DNA from: Caballeronia choica
Lineage (GTDB): Bacteria; Pseudomonadota; Gammaproteobacteria; Burkholderiales; Burkholderiaceae
NCBI RefSeq assembly: GCF_001544535.1
Contig: NZ_FCON02000016.1
Location: 40,379-104,378, forward strand
Direction: 5' to 3'
Length of the DNA stretch: 64,000 nt
The notes below the pieces were generated by a model. It had not been told where the DNA came from and did not search any database. It saw only the letters and a list, made by a program, of their open reading frames with translations. Below, in pieces: positions 45,723 through 58,166 of the stretch (positions are counted from its first letter, which is position 1; every line of letters starts with the position of its first letter). Made by a program: the position numbers and the translations under genes.

Positions 45723-46154
45723 GGCGTTTCCTACACGGTCGCGACGGGGACGATCGGATAAAGCAATTCGCGCCTGGAAAAATGGCGGCCCGGGTCTTTC
45801 AGTTTGTCCACCACCATGCCATTTATCAGTTTCAGCATTCTGTATGCCGGTGACGGGGTTGCCGCCGACCGGTCAAGTCCCGTTAGGAACGCTATATAAA
45901 TTTCGATGGATTAATTCTTCGACGAATTCATCTGCACGTGTATCAGGAGAAGCGACAGGGAAAATCTCGGACTGTTCTGGTGGTGCGGCAGAAAATAAGC
46001 GGGCGCGTATTCGCGGGCGACCGGAGGCTTTAGCCACGACCGCTGTAAATGAAACGCTGAACTCAATTCGTCGGTTGCTGAAGAAGATGCCGGATGGCCC
46101 TGCTGCTTCAGACAGGACAGCCTGCTAGACTGAACTTTTCCCCCGGAGCATCGA
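45723..46154. other. lower-GC intergenic region before the glutathione peroxidase gene
   Basis: 432 bp without a supportable gene. By eye, 45901-45960 is 27 G+C in 60, far below the surrounding coding DNA. Short frames here lack ribosome-binding sites and family features. Together with the MFS gene it looks like a patch of different origin. Confidence 0.5.
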
Positions 46155-46634
46155 ATGGACAACCTCTACGCATTCTCAGCCGAGACGCTCGACGGCGAAG
46201 CCGTCAGCCTCGACAAATATCGCGGCAAGGTGCTGCTGATCGTCAACACCGCGAGCGAGTGCGGATTCACGCCGCAATACAAGGGCCTGCAGGACCTGTA
46301 CACGCGCTACGCCTCACGCGGCCTCGAAGTGCTCGGTTTTCCGTGCAACCAGTTCGGCAAGCAGGAACCCGGCGACGCCGCGCAAATCGGCAGCTTCTGC
46401 GAAAAGAACTACGGCGTGACCTTCCCGATGTTCGCGAAAATCGACGTGAATGGCGCGCACGCGCATCCGCTCTACAAGTATCTGACGGAGAAGGAGCCGG
46501 GTGTGCTCGGCATCGAGGCGATCAAGTGGAACTTCACGAAGTTTCTCGTCGACCGGGAGGGCAACATCGTCAAGCGTTTCGCGCCGATCACGAAGCCGGA
46601 GTCGATCACGGACGACGTCGAGAAGCTGCTATAG
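46155..46634 (+). CDS. glutathione peroxidase
   Basis: Thiol peroxidase, 159 residues, reducing hydroperoxides with glutathione or thioredoxin. The peroxidatic residue is Cys36 in NTASECGF (a cysteine, not selenocysteine). The other catalytic-tetrad marks are the Gln in GFPCNQFGKQEPG and the Trp-Asn in IKWNFTKFLVDREG. It is a single gene, convergent with the cardiolipin synthase gene, whose end lies 21 bp away. BtuE-like type. Confidence 0.95.
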   Translation: MDNLYAFSAETLDGEAVSLDKYRGKVLLIVNTASECGFTPQYKGLQDLYTRYASRGLEVLGFPCNQFGKQEPGDAAQIGSFCEKNYGVTFPMFAKIDVNGAHAHPLYKYLTEKEPGVLGIEAIKWNFTKFLVDREGNIVKRFAPITKPESITDDVEKLL

Positions 46635-46655
46635 ACGAACGAAACAACCCGCCGC

Positions 46656-48134
46656 TCACAGAATCGGCGAAAAGAGCCGCGCCACGTGCATCGCGATGCG
46701 CCGCCACGCGGGCGCGAGGCGATAGTCGTCCTGGTCGATCTCGTACGACTGCGCGAAGTCGTCGAGGAGCATCGCTTCGACTTCGCCCGCAAACCGCCGG
46801 TCGACCGTCAGCACCATGATCTCGAAGTTCAGGCGGAATGAGCGGTTGTCGAGATTCGCGCTGCCGATCGCGGCGGCGATATGGTCGACCAGCACCACCT
46901 TCTGATGCAAAAACCCTGGCCGGTAGCGGAAAATGCGCACGCCGGCGGCGAGCGCGTCGTAGGCATACAGCTTCGACGCGGCGAACACCACATGATGATC
47001 GCGCCGGCTCGGAATCAGGATGCGCACGTCCACGCCGCGCAGCACCGCGAGCCGCAGCGCCGAGAACACGGCTTCGTCGGGGATCAGATAGGGCGTGGTG
47101 ATCCAGATGCGCTCGCGCGCCGCGTTGATCGCCTCGACGAAAAAGAGCGAGCAGGTTTCCTGCTTGTCAGCGGGGCCGCTCGACAGCACCATGCAATGCA
47201 TGTCGTCGGGGCAGCGCGTGGCCGGGCTGACTTCCGGCAGGCGCTGGGTCGCCCAGTACCAGTCTTCGATGAACACGAACTGGATGCTCGCGACCGCCGG
47301 GCCGCGCACTTCGATATGCGTGTCGCGCCACGGCGAGAGCCGCGCATTGCCACCGAGATACTCGACGCCGACGTTATGCCCGCCGACAAACGCGCGCTCG
47401 CCGTCCACCACGACGATCTTTCGATGATTGCGGAAGTTGATCTGGAAGCGATTGACGAACACGCGCTTGGTCGCGAACGGGTGAATCTCGACGCCCGCAA
47501 CTTGCAGGGCGTTCACATAGCGATGCGGCAGGTCGAAGCTGCCGATGCTGTCGTAGAGAAAGTACACGCGTACGCCGGTCTGGGCCTTGGCGATCAGCGT
47601 GTCCTTCAGCAGTTCGCCGAGCGCGTCCGCGCGCACGATGAAGAACTGCACGATCACATAGTGCTCGGCGGCTTCGATGGCGGCGAGGATCGCGGAGAAC
47701 GTCGCGTCGCCGTTGATCAGCACGCGCACAGAATTGCCGCGCAAAAACGGCATGCCGGAGAGGCGCGTCAGCGTTCGAATGGCGGGATGGCCGAGATAGT
47801 CGGCGGGGCCGGGAGCGGCCACGCCGCGCACGCTGGAGGCATCCGCGAGCACGGCCGTTCCGCTTGCATGGCCGGATACCCACTCGGCCGGGTGGGAGCG
47901 GTTGCGCAGGATTTCGTTCTCGAGGCGCCGCTCGTCGATATAGCCGGCGAACTTGCTGCGGCCGAGGAACAGGTACGGGATCAGCGTCAGATAAGGCATC
48001 GCGACGAGCGACACCGCCCACGCGACCGCGCCCTGCGACGTGCGCGTGTTGAGCACGGCGTGGCACGCGGCGATTGCGCCGAGCACGTGTGCCGCCATCA
48101 CGAAAGTGCCGAGGTGAAGCCAGTCTAATTGCAT
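46656..48134 (-). CDS. cls: cardiolipin synthase (phospholipase D family)
   Basis: Membrane-associated enzyme that condenses phosphatidylglycerol (or a related lipid) to cardiolipin. 492 residues from the ATG at 48134. Two N-terminal hydrophobic segments (GTFVMAAHVLGAIAACHAVL and AWAVSLVAMPYLTLIPYLFL) are followed by two PLD motifs: NHRKIVVVDGERAFVGGHNVG and LHQKVVLVDHIAAAIGSANLD. The longer open frame covers part of prmB and is not used. Last in a run of minus-strand genes from dapC. Gene symbol by family; the exact subtype (ClsA-like) is likely but not certain. Confidence 0.92.
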   Translation of the reverse strand: MQLDWLHLGTFVMAAHVLGAIAACHAVLNTRTSQGAVAWAVSLVAMPYLTLIPYLFLGRSKFAGYIDERRLENEILRNRSHPAEWVSGHASGTAVLADASSVRGVAAPGPADYLGHPAIRTLTRLSGMPFLRGNSVRVLINGDATFSAILAAIEAAEHYVIVQFFIVRADALGELLKDTLIAKAQTGVRVYFLYDSIGSFDLPHRYVNALQVAGVEIHPFATKRVFVNRFQINFRNHRKIVVVDGERAFVGGHNVGVEYLGGNARLSPWRDTHIEVRGPAVASIQFVFIEDWYWATQRLPEVSPATRCPDDMHCMVLSSGPADKQETCSLFFVEAINAARERIWITTPYLIPDEAVFSALRLAVLRGVDVRILIPSRRDHHVVFAASKLYAYDALAAGVRIFRYRPGFLHQKVVLVDHIAAAIGSANLDNRSFRLNFEIMVLTVDRRFAGEVEAMLLDDFAQSYEIDQDDYRLAPAWRRIAMHVARLFSPIL

Positions 48135-48295
48135 GAATGCGCGCGACCGGGCGTGGCGAGGTGCGGATGAGCCGATGAGCCGGAGGACCGGCCGGCGCAG
48201 TCCATCCGCCAGCCGACGATGCATCATCTTACCGAAGGCTCGGCGCTCACGGTCTGCCTTGCGCGCTCCCGGTCCTGGCGCGTGCACAAGGCCGG

Positions 48296-49180
48296 TCAGT
48301 CCGGCAGGTCGGCCGCCTGGAGCAGGAAGACGTTGTCGTCGCCGGCGCTGGTCGAGAGCCACACGAGATCGAGCCCGCCCAGCGACGCCTCGACGTTCTG
48401 CCGCTCGTTGCCGATCTCGACGACCAGCACGCCGTCCTCGGTCAGCCACTTGCGCGCCTCGCCGATGATCCGTCGCACGATATCCATGCCGTCCGCGCCG
48501 CCCGCGAGCGCGAGTTCCGGCTCGTGGCGATACTCGTCGGGCAGGTTCTTCATCGCGGTGGCGTTCACGTACGGCGGGTTCGTGATGATGACCTCGTAGC
48601 GCCCGCCCGGCAGCGGCGCGAAGAGATCGCCCTCGTAGAGCGCGATGCGATCGTCGAGGCGATAGTCGTCGACGTTGCGGTGCGCGACTTCCAGCGCGGC
48701 GGCGGAAATGTCGACCGCGTCGATATCCGCGTTCTGGAACGCCTGTGCGGCGAGTATCGCGAGACAGCCGGAACCGGTGCACAACTCAAGCACGCGCGAC
48801 ACCTGGTCCGGATCGGCGACATAAGGCTGCAAGCCGTCCTGCAACAACTCGCCGATGAACGAACGCGGCACGATCACGCGCTCGTCCACGTAGAAGCGGT
48901 GGCCGTGCATCCACGCCTCGTGCGTGATGTACGCGGCCGGCACGCGGTCCTTCGCGCGGCGCTCGATCACTTTCATGACGGCATCGATTTCGGTGTCGAG
49001 CAGGCGCGCGTCGAGGAACGGATCGAGCGTGTCGAGCGGCAGATGCAGCGTGTGAAGAATCAGGTAAGCGGCTTCGTCGTAAGCATTCGACGAGCCGTGG
49101 CCGAACGACAATCCGGCTTCGGTGAACCGGGACACGCCGAAGCGCAGCAGGTCACGCAGGGTGGTGAAGGGCAGCGCCAT
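48296..49180 (-). CDS. prmB: 50S ribosomal protein L3 glutamine methyltransferase
   Basis: SAM-dependent methyltransferase modifying a Gln of ribosomal protein L3. 294 residues. It has the PrmB/HemK fold: SAM site ELCTGSGCLAILAAQ, then the catalytic NPPYV in ITNPPYVNATAM. The N-terminal PrmB/HemK helical domain (LDARLLDTEIDAVMKVIERRAK) and the PRSFIGELL segment distinguish it from PrmC. It is 18 bp downstream of dapE, and cls follows 162 bp further on the same strand. Confidence 0.95.
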   Translation of the reverse strand: MALPFTTLRDLLRFGVSRFTEAGLSFGHGSSNAYDEAAYLILHTLHLPLDTLDPFLDARLLDTEIDAVMKVIERRAKDRVPAAYITHEAWMHGHRFYVDERVIVPRSFIGELLQDGLQPYVADPDQVSRVLELCTGSGCLAILAAQAFQNADIDAVDISAAALEVAHRNVDDYRLDDRIALYEGDLFAPLPGGRYEVIITNPPYVNATAMKNLPDEYRHEPELALAGGADGMDIVRRIIGEARKWLTEDGVLVVEIGNERQNVEASLGGLDLVWLSTSAGDDNVFLLQAADLPD

Positions 49181-49198
49181 CGCTAGGCTCCTTGGTTT

Positions 49199-51617
<2,419 letters not shown>

Positions 51618-51660
51618 GTCGGTGGTATCGGTGATGGAGGATGGATTCACTGCGGCTGCT

Positions 51661-52893
51661 TTATTGCGCATTGAGCGTGCGGCAGAACTCGACGATGCGG
51701 CGGGCTCCCTCGACGCACTCGTCGACATCGGCGACGAGCGCGATGCGCACGAACCCCTCGCCGGGATTCGTGCCGTGCGCGGTGCGCGCGAGAAAGGAGC
51801 CCGGCAGGACCGTCACATTATAGTCGGCGTAGAGACGCGCCGCGAACTCGGTGTCCGTGAGGCCGGTGCGCGCGACGTTCGTCCACAGATAGAACGCGGC
51901 GTCGGGCAGGCGGACGTCGAGCACTTCGGCGAGCATCGGCGTGACGGTCGTGAATTTTTGCAGATACCTGGCGCGGTTGTCGCGCACGTGCATTTCATCC
52001 TGCCACGCGGCGATGCTTGCCGTCTGGAACACGGTGGAAAGCGCCGCGCCGTGATACGTGCGGTACAGCAGGAAGCTTTTGAGAATCGCTGCGTCGCCCG
52101 CGACGAATCCCGAGCGCATGCCCGGCACGTTCGAGCGCTTCGAGAGGCTGGAGAGCATCACGAGCCGCTCGAAGCCGCGTCCGAGCTTGTGCGCGGCTTC
52201 CAGTCCGCCGAGCGGCGGGTTGGCTTCGTCGAAATAGATCTCGGAATAGCATTCGTCGGAGGCGATCACGAAGCCGTGGCGGTCCGACAGCGCGAAAAGC
52301 TCGCGCCAGTCGTCGAGCGTCAGCACGGCGCCCGTCGGGTTGCCCGGCGAGCAGACGTAGAGCAGTTGCGTGCGCGCCCAGATGTCGTCGGGAACGGCCG
52401 AGTAATCGCAGGCGAAATTGCGCGCCGGATCGCTGTTCACGAAGTACGGTTCGGCGCCCGCAAGCAGCGCCGCGCCTTCGTAGATTTGGTAGAACGGGTT
52501 CGGACAGAGTACGATCGGCGGTTCGGCCGGCTTTTCGGTTGAATCGCCCGTCCTGCTGTCGATCACGGTCTGCGCAAGCGCGAAAAGCGCCTCGCGGGAG
52601 CCGGAGACAGGCAGCACTTCGGTGGCGGCATCGACGGCGGGCAGGTGATAGCGTGCCTTGATCCACGTCGCGATGGCTTGCCGCAGCGGCTCGCTTCCCA
52701 GCGTCGCCGGATACGACGACAAACCGCCCAGCGCGTTCACGACGGCATCGCGCACGAGCGGCGGCGTCGGATGTTTCGGTTCGCCGATGCCGAAGCTGAT
52801 CGGCTTGAAACCGGCGCGCGGCTCGATGTCCTTGAAGAGCGCGCGCAGCTTTTCGAACGGATACGGCTGGAGTTTTTGCAGAAGTGGATTCAC
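51661..52893 (-). CDS. dapC: succinyldiaminopimelate transaminase
   Basis: PLP aminotransferase, class I fold, for the N-succinyl-2-amino-6-oxopimelate step. 410 residues. The PLP lysine is in [16 protein letters not shown], with [13 protein letters not shown] and [10 protein letters not shown] upstream. The start [20 protein letters not shown] is standard for the beta-proteobacterial DapC. It is first of the dapC-dapD-arsC-like-dapE-prmB run. A TATAAT (minus strand, 53069-53074) lies about 175 bp upstream and may be the operon's -10. Confidence 0.95.
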   Translation of the reverse strand: MNPLLQKLQPYPFEKLRALFKDIEPRAGFKPISFGIGEPKHPTPPLVRDAVVNALGGLSSYPATLGSEPLRQAIATWIKARYHLPAVDAATEVLPVSGSREALFALAQTVIDSRTGDSTEKPAEPPIVLCPNPFYQIYEGAALLAGAEPYFVNSDPARNFACDYSAVPDDIWARTQLLYVCSPGNPTGAVLTLDDWRELFALSDRHGFVIASDECYSEIYFDEANPPLGGLEAAHKLGRGFERLVMLSSLSKRSNVPGMRSGFVAGDAAILKSFLLYRTYHGAALSTVFQTASIAAWQDEMHVRDNRARYLQKFTTVTPMLAEVLDVRLPDAAFYLWTNVARTGLTDTEFAARLYADYNVTVLPGSFLARTAHGTNPGEGFVRIALVADVDECVEGARRIVEFCRTLNAQ

Positions 52894-53291
52894 GGCGAGG
52901 TCGTCGGGACGGCGGCAAATGAGGACTTGGCACGGCTCGCGTGGCGAATGCCTGAAACCGGTGGACGCCTCGGGCGTTCTGGACCGGGACCGGCTATCGG
53001 CGGCAGCGGGCCGCGGCTCGGGAATAGCGGAAAAGCGCTCACGCGCCTGGGGCGCGGGAAAGCGATCGATTATACAGCCGTGGACCTGGGATACCGGGCC
53101 GCGCGGGCCTGGCTTGGCGGCCAGGTGCGAGAGACAAACAAGGCGCGCAAAAAGTGCGTTGCATGAAAGACGGAGCAGTGAATGCGGTCATGTAAGGAAA
53201 GAGGCATCGCGCCGTGGGCGGCGCAGAGGCTCGAAGTGTCGGAGACATTGTGGGTCCTGGGCGCGAGCCCTTCGGGCGAGGGCGCATCGCA
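52894..53291. other. intergenic region between dapC and the EamA transporter gene
   Basis: 398 bp between divergent genes without a convincing gene. A minus-strand TATAAT at 53069-53074 is a candidate dapC promoter -10. A GAGCCC-TTC-GGGC type small hairpin lies near 53265-53278. Confidence 0.45.
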
Positions 53292-54266
53292 ATGAACCCG
53301 CGCCTGCAAAATACATTGCCCACACTCGCGATCATGCTTGGCGCATCGGTCTGGGGCCTCGTCTGGTACCCGATGCGCATGCTCGCCGCGCTCGGCCTTT
53401 CCGGCACGGCGGCCAGCGCGACGACGAGCGCCGCCGCGTGCCTCTTCGTTCTCGTGTTGCGACGCCACGCGATCCGTTCGATCTCGTGGCACTGGCTGCT
53501 CGTCGCGCTCGCGCTCGCGGCGGGCGTGACCAACATCGGCTTTGTCTGGGGCGCGATTCACGGGCAGGTGATGCGCGTCCTGCTGCTGTTCTACCTGACC
53601 CCCGCGTGGACCGCGCTCTTCGCGCATTTCATCCTGCACGAGCGGCTCACGAAGCCGGGCGTCGCGCTCGCGGCGCTGTCGCTCGCCGGCGCGATGACGA
53701 TGCTCTGGTCGCCCGAACTTGGCGTTCCGCTGCCGGCGAACCTCGCCGAATGGGCGGGCCTGATGGGCGGCATGGGTTTCGCGATGAGCAACGTGCTGAT
53801 CGTCAAGATCAGCCGCGTGCTGCCCGGCATGAAGGCCGAAATGCGCACGGCGACGATCTTCGGCGGCGCGGCGCTCGTCGCCACCTTCGCGACGTTGTTC
53901 GAATCGATGCCCACGCCGCCCGCTGCCTCGCAGATGGGCATGGTCGTGTTCATCGTGATCGGGCTGGGCGTCGTGCTCGCGTCGAACAACATCCTGGTGC
54001 AGGTCGGCCTGGCGAAGGTGCCGGCCAACCGGGCGTCGATCATCATGCTGTTCGAGCTCGTCGTGACGGCCCTCTCGGCGTGGCTTTTCGCGGGCGAAGT
54101 GCCGGGTCCGCGCGAGTGGGCGGGCGGCGCGTGCATCGTCGTCGCGTGCGTGTTGTCGAGCTGGGTGCACCGCTTGAAGGAACCACGCGAGGAGCCACGC
54201 GACGAACCCGCGGAACCGTTGAAAGCGCCCGCTGGCAAAAAGAAATCGACACGCGCGATGGTATGA
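53292..54266 (+). CDS. EamA/DMT superfamily transporter
   Basis: Inner-membrane transporter with ten predicted helices in two EamA repeats, 324 residues. The first repeat starts IMLGASVWGLVWYPMRML; the second contains FVIVIGLGVVLASNN-type segments and ends with AWLFAGEVPGPREWAGG, the usual end of an EamA domain. The C-terminal tail is charged, rich in Glu, Arg, Pro and Lys. The substrate is unknown; relatives export amino acids or metabolites. ATG 53292 is used; smc follows after 226 bp. Confidence 0.9.
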   Translation: MNPRLQNTLPTLAIMLGASVWGLVWYPMRMLAALGLSGTAASATTSAAACLFVLVLRRHAIRSISWHWLLVALALAAGVTNIGFVWGAIHGQVMRVLLLFYLTPAWTALFAHFILHERLTKPGVALAALSLAGAMTMLWSPELGVPLPANLAEWAGLMGGMGFAMSNVLIVKISRVLPGMKAEMRTATIFGGAALVATFATLFESMPTPPAASQMGMVVFIVIGLGVVLASNNILVQVGLAKVPANRASIIMLFELVVTALSAWLFAGEVPGPREWAGGACIVVACVLSSWVHRLKEPREEPRDEPAEPLKAPAGKKKSTRAMV

Positions 54267-54492
54267 TTGTGACCGCTCGCCGGGCCGTGCCGATCAGTCA
54301 ATCGGACGATTCTGCAAAGCGGTCGCAAGTTGTTGATTGCTCTCATTTTGCTCAGCGATTGCTTCTTGACCGCAGGCTGGCCCGAGCGATTCGACCGGCG
54401 ACCGGCACCCGCGCATGACATGAAAAGCGCGCAAGTCCCGCCGGCCCCGTATCAGAGATACGCCAAGCATTCTTTTCAACAGCGATATCGCC

Positions 54493-57400
54493 GTGCGTCT
54501 GACCTCGATAAAACTCGCTGGCTTCAAGTCATTCGTCGATCCCACGCATTTCCAGGTCCCGGGCCAACTGGTTGGCGTGGTCGGCCCCAATGGCTGTGGC
54601 AAGTCCAACATCATCGATGCCGTGCGCTGGGTGCTCGGCGAATCGCGCGCCTCCGAATTGCGCGGCGAATCGATGCAGGACGTGATCTTCAATGGCTCGA
54701 CGGCGCGCAAGCCCGGCAGCCGGGCCAGCGTCGAACTGATCTTCGATAACGCCGACGGCCGCGCCGCCGGCCAGTGGAGCACCTACGGCGAAATCGCCGT
54801 GAAGCGCGTGCTCACGCGCGACGGCACTTCCAGCTACTACATCAACAACCTGCCGGCGCGCCGCCGCGACATCCAGGACATCTTCCTCGGCACGGGTCTC
54901 GGCCCGCGCGCCTACGCGATCATCGGACAAGGCATGATCGCGCGGATCATCGAGGCGAAGCCGGAAGAACTGCGCGTGTTCCTCGAAGAAGCGGCCGGGG
55001 TGTCGAAGTACAAGGAGCGGCGTCGCGAGACTGAGAATCGTCTGCATGACACGCGGGAAAATCTCACGCGCGTCGAGGATATCGTCCGCGAGTTGACTTC
55101 GAATCTCGAAAAGCTCGAAGCACAGGCGGTCGTCGCGACCCGGTACAAGCAGTTGCAGGCCGAAGGCGAGGAAAAGCAGCGCCTGTTGTGGCTGTTGCGC
55201 AAGAACGAAGCGGGCAACGAGTCGGAGCGTCAGCAACGCGCGATCCGCGAGGCGCAGATCGAACTCGAAGCGCAGACCGCGCGCCTGCGCGAAGTGGAAG
55301 CGCAACTGGAGACGCTGCGCGTCGCGCACTACAGCGCGAGCGACGCGATGCAGGGCGCGCAGGGCGCGCTCTATGAAGCGAATTCCGAAGTGAGCCGGCT
55401 CGAGGCGGAGATCCGTTTCATCGTCGAGTCGCGCAATCGCGTGCAGACGCAGATCGCCGCGTTGACCGCGCAGCGCGAGCAATGGCAGATGCAGGCCGAA
55501 CGCGCGCGCGGCGAAATCGACGATGCACAGGAAGCGCTTGCGATCGGCGAAGAGAAAGCGGCCGTCGCACAGGAAACGGCGGCGGCGAAGCACGACGAAC
55601 TGCCGGCGCTCGAAGCGCGTTTTCGCGATGCGCAAGCGCAACTGAACGAGGAACGCGGCGGTATCGCGCAGACCGAACAGGCGTTGAAGCTCGAAGCCGC
55701 ACATCAGCGTAACGCCGACCAGCAGCTTCAGCAGTTGCAGCAGCGTCACGAGCGTTTGAAGAGCGAAGCGGGCGGGCTCGACGCGCCCGACGAAGCTCAG
55801 CTCGAAGAACTGCGCATGCAGCTTGCCGAGCATGAAGAGATTCTCGCGGACGCCCAGGCGCGTCTTTCCGATGCGCAATCGACCGTGCCGCGTCTCGATG
55901 CCGAGCGTCGCAGCGCGCAGGAACGCGTGCAGTCGGAAAGCGCGCGGAACCATCAACTGGAAGCGCGTCTCGCCGCGCTGAAGCAGCTTCAGGAAAACGT
56001 CCAGACTCACGACAAGATCCAGCCGTGGCTCGACAAGCACGAACTCGGCGGGCTGCCGCGGCTGTGGAAGAAGCTGCACATCGAAGCGGGCTGGGAAACG
56101 GCGCTGGAAGCCGTGCTGCGCGAACGGATCGCGGCGCTGGAAGTGTCGAACCTCGATTGGGTCAAGGCGTTCGCCACCGACGCGCCGCCCGCCAAGCTCG
56201 CGTTCTATGCGCCGCCGCCCGCCGGCCGGCCGCTGGAAACGCCGCCGGGATTGCGGCCGTTGCTGTCGCTGGTCCGCATCGACGATCCGGGCATTCGCGC
56301 CGTGCTGAACGACTGGCTCGGCACGACCTGGGTCGTCGACGATCTCGGCGAGGCCCTTGCGTCGCGCGCGCAACTGCCGGAGGGCGGCGCGTTCGTCGTG
56401 AAGGCGGGGCATATCGTGACGCGCGTCGGCGTAGCCTTGTACGCCGCCGATTCCGAGCAGGCCGGACTGCTCGCACGCCAGCAGGAAATCGAGGACCTGA
56501 CGCGTCAGGTGCGTGCACAGGCGCTGCTCGCCGACGAGGCCAAGGCGGCCGCCGTGCGCGCCGAGGCGGCGCATACGCAGGGCTCGCACGCGCTGTCGGA
56601 GGCGCGCTCCGCCGCCGAACGCGCGACCCAGCGCGTGCACGCATTGCAAATGGACGTGCTGAAGCTCGCGCAGGCGCACGAGCGCTACACGCAGCGCAGC
56701 ACGCAGATCCGCGAGGAACTGCAAGAGATCACCGCGCAGATCGAGGAACAGCGCGCGCTGCGGGCGGAATCGGAGGCGAATTTCGAGCGTCACGACGCCG
56801 AACTCGCCGAATTGCAGGCGCGTTTCGAAGACAACCAGCTCGCCTTCGAAGCCCTCGACGAAACGCTCACCAACGCACGCCAGGAAGCGCGCGACCTCGA
56901 ACGCGCGGCCACCGACGCGAGCTTCGCGGTGCGCGGGCTCGCGGCGAAGATCGAGGAATACAGGCGCAACATCGATACGGCGCACGACCAGAGCGAACGC
57001 ATCGCGGGCGCGCTGGAAGACGCGCGCGCCGAACTCGAAACGATCAACGAGCAGACGGCGCACACTGGCCTGCAGGACGCGCTCGAAATCCGCGCGGCGA
57101 AGGAAGCGTTGCTGCACGCGGCGCGCGTCGAACTCGACGACCTGACCGCGCGCCTGCGTCACACCGACGAAGCGCGCCTTTCCGCCGAGCGTTCGCTGCA
57201 GCCCTTGCGCGAGCGCATCAACGAATTGCAGTTGAAGGAACAGGCGGCGCGCATCAGCGGCGAGCAGTTCGTCGAGCAGTTGCAGGCGGCGGGCGTCGAT
57301 GAAGCCGAACTGCAGGCGAAGCTCACACCGGACATGAAGCCGTCGTATCTGCAGGGCGAAGTCACGCGCCTGAACAACGCGATCGCCGCGCTCGGCCCCG

Positions 57401-58011
57401 TCAACATGGCCGCGCTCGACGAACTCGCGGCGGCGAGCGAGCGCAAGCAGTTCCTCGACGCGCAATCGGCGGATCTGCACAACGCAATCGGCACCCTGGA
57501 AGATGCGATCCACAAGATCGACCAGGAAACCCGCGCGCTCTTGCAAGGCACCTTCGACGAAGTGAATCGCCACTTCGGCGAACTGTTCCCGCGTCTGTTC
57601 GGCGGCGGCCAGGCGAAGCTCATCATGACCGGCGACGAAATCCTCGACGCCGGCGTGCAGGTGATGGCGCAGCCGCCGGGCAAGAAGAATTCGACGATTC
57701 ACCTGCTGTCGGGCGGCGAGAAGGCGCTGACGGCCACCGCGCTCGTGTTCGCGATGTTCCAGTTGAATCCGGCGCCGTTCTGTCTGCTGGACGAGGTGGA
57801 CGCGCCGCTCGACGACGCCAACACCGAGCGTTTCGCGAGTCTCGTGCGCGCCATGTCAGTCAAGACGCAGTTCCTGTTCATCTCGCATAACAAGATCGCG
57901 ATGGAAATGGCGCAGCAATTGATCGGCGTGACGATGCAGGAGCAGGGAGTGTCGCGGATCGTTGCCGTGGACATGGAATCGGCCGCCGGATTCGCTCAGA
58001 ATGCTGGCTGA
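54493..58011 (+). CDS. smc: chromosome segregation protein SMC
   Basis: Condensin ATPase, 1172 residues, that loops and segregates the chromosome with ScpA and ScpB. Walker A GPNGCGKS at residues 31-38, then two long coiled coils (Ala/Glu/Gln-rich heptads) around a hinge near residues 505-640 (with PWLDKHELGGLPRLWKKLHI), and a C-terminal head with signature LSGGEKALTATAL and Walker B LLDEVDAPLDDAN. GTG start at 54493. It is followed by zipA, ligA and def in the same direction, which places it in a division/replication cluster. Confidence 0.97.
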   Translation: MRLTSIKLAGFKSFVDPTHFQVPGQLVGVVGPNGCGKSNIIDAVRWVLGESRASELRGESMQDVIFNGSTARKPGSRASVELIFDNADGRAAGQWSTYGEIAVKRVLTRDGTSSYYINNLPARRRDIQDIFLGTGLGPRAYAIIGQGMIARIIEAKPEELRVFLEEAAGVSKYKERRRETENRLHDTRENLTRVEDIVRELTSNLEKLEAQAVVATRYKQLQAEGEEKQRLLWLLRKNEAGNESERQQRAIREAQIELEAQTARLREVEAQLETLRVAHYSASDAMQGAQGALYEANSEVSRLEAEIRFIVESRNRVQTQIAALTAQREQWQMQAERARGEIDDAQEALAIGEEKAAVAQETAAAKHDELPALEARFRDAQAQLNEERGGIAQTEQALKLEAAHQRNADQQLQQLQQRHERLKSEAGGLDAPDEAQLEELRMQLAEHEEILADAQARLSDAQSTVPRLDAERRSAQERVQSESARNHQLEARLAALKQLQENVQTHDKIQPWLDKHELGGLPRLWKKLHIEAGWETALEAVLRERIAALEVSNLDWVKAFATDAPPAKLAFYAPPPAGRPLETPPGLRPLLSLVRIDDPGIRAVLNDWLGTTWVVDDLGEALASRAQLPEGGAFVVKAGHIVTRVGVALYAADSEQAGLLARQQEIEDLTRQVRAQALLADEAKAAAVRAEAAHTQGSHALSEARSAAERATQRVHALQMDVLKLAQAHERYTQRSTQIREELQEITAQIEEQRALRAESEANFERHDAELAELQARFEDNQLAFEALDETLTNARQEARDLERAATDASFAVRGLAAKIEEYRRNIDTAHDQSERIAGALEDARAELETINEQTAHTGLQDALEIRAAKEALLHAARVELDDLTARLRHTDEARLSAERSLQPLRERINELQLKEQAARISGEQFVEQLQAAGVDEAELQAKLTPDMKPSYLQGEVTRLNNAIAALGPVNMAALDELAAASERKQFLDAQSADLHNAIGTLEDAIHKIDQETRALLQGTFDEVNRHFGELFPRLFGGGQAKLIMTGDEILDAGVQVMAQPPGKKNSTIHLLSGGEKALTATALVFAMFQLNPAPFCLLDEVDAPLDDANTERFASLVRAMSVKTQFLFISHNKIAMEMAQQLIGVTMQEQGVSRIVAVDMESAAGFAQNAG

Positions 58012-58166
58012 GCGTGAATGGCATGGGCTTTGAATTTTGAACACAAGTGCGGGGCGGGATCGATGGTCCGGCCCCGGTCGCAGGCGCGGAGTCCTGCGCA
58101 CGCTGAAGGTCAGCGTGCGCGACAGATCGCGCGGCGCATCGCAAACAAAAGAATGATGGAGCGTGC

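Noticed and set aside
45595-46128. 177-residue open frame on the plus strand
   Set aside because: It overlaps the MFS gene on the opposite strand and runs into lower-GC intergenic DNA, without motifs or a start context.
54529-57702. 1057-residue open frame antisense to smc
   Set aside because: It exactly shadows smc, whose protein is complete and full of known motifs. Long antisense frames are expected in high-GC coding DNA.
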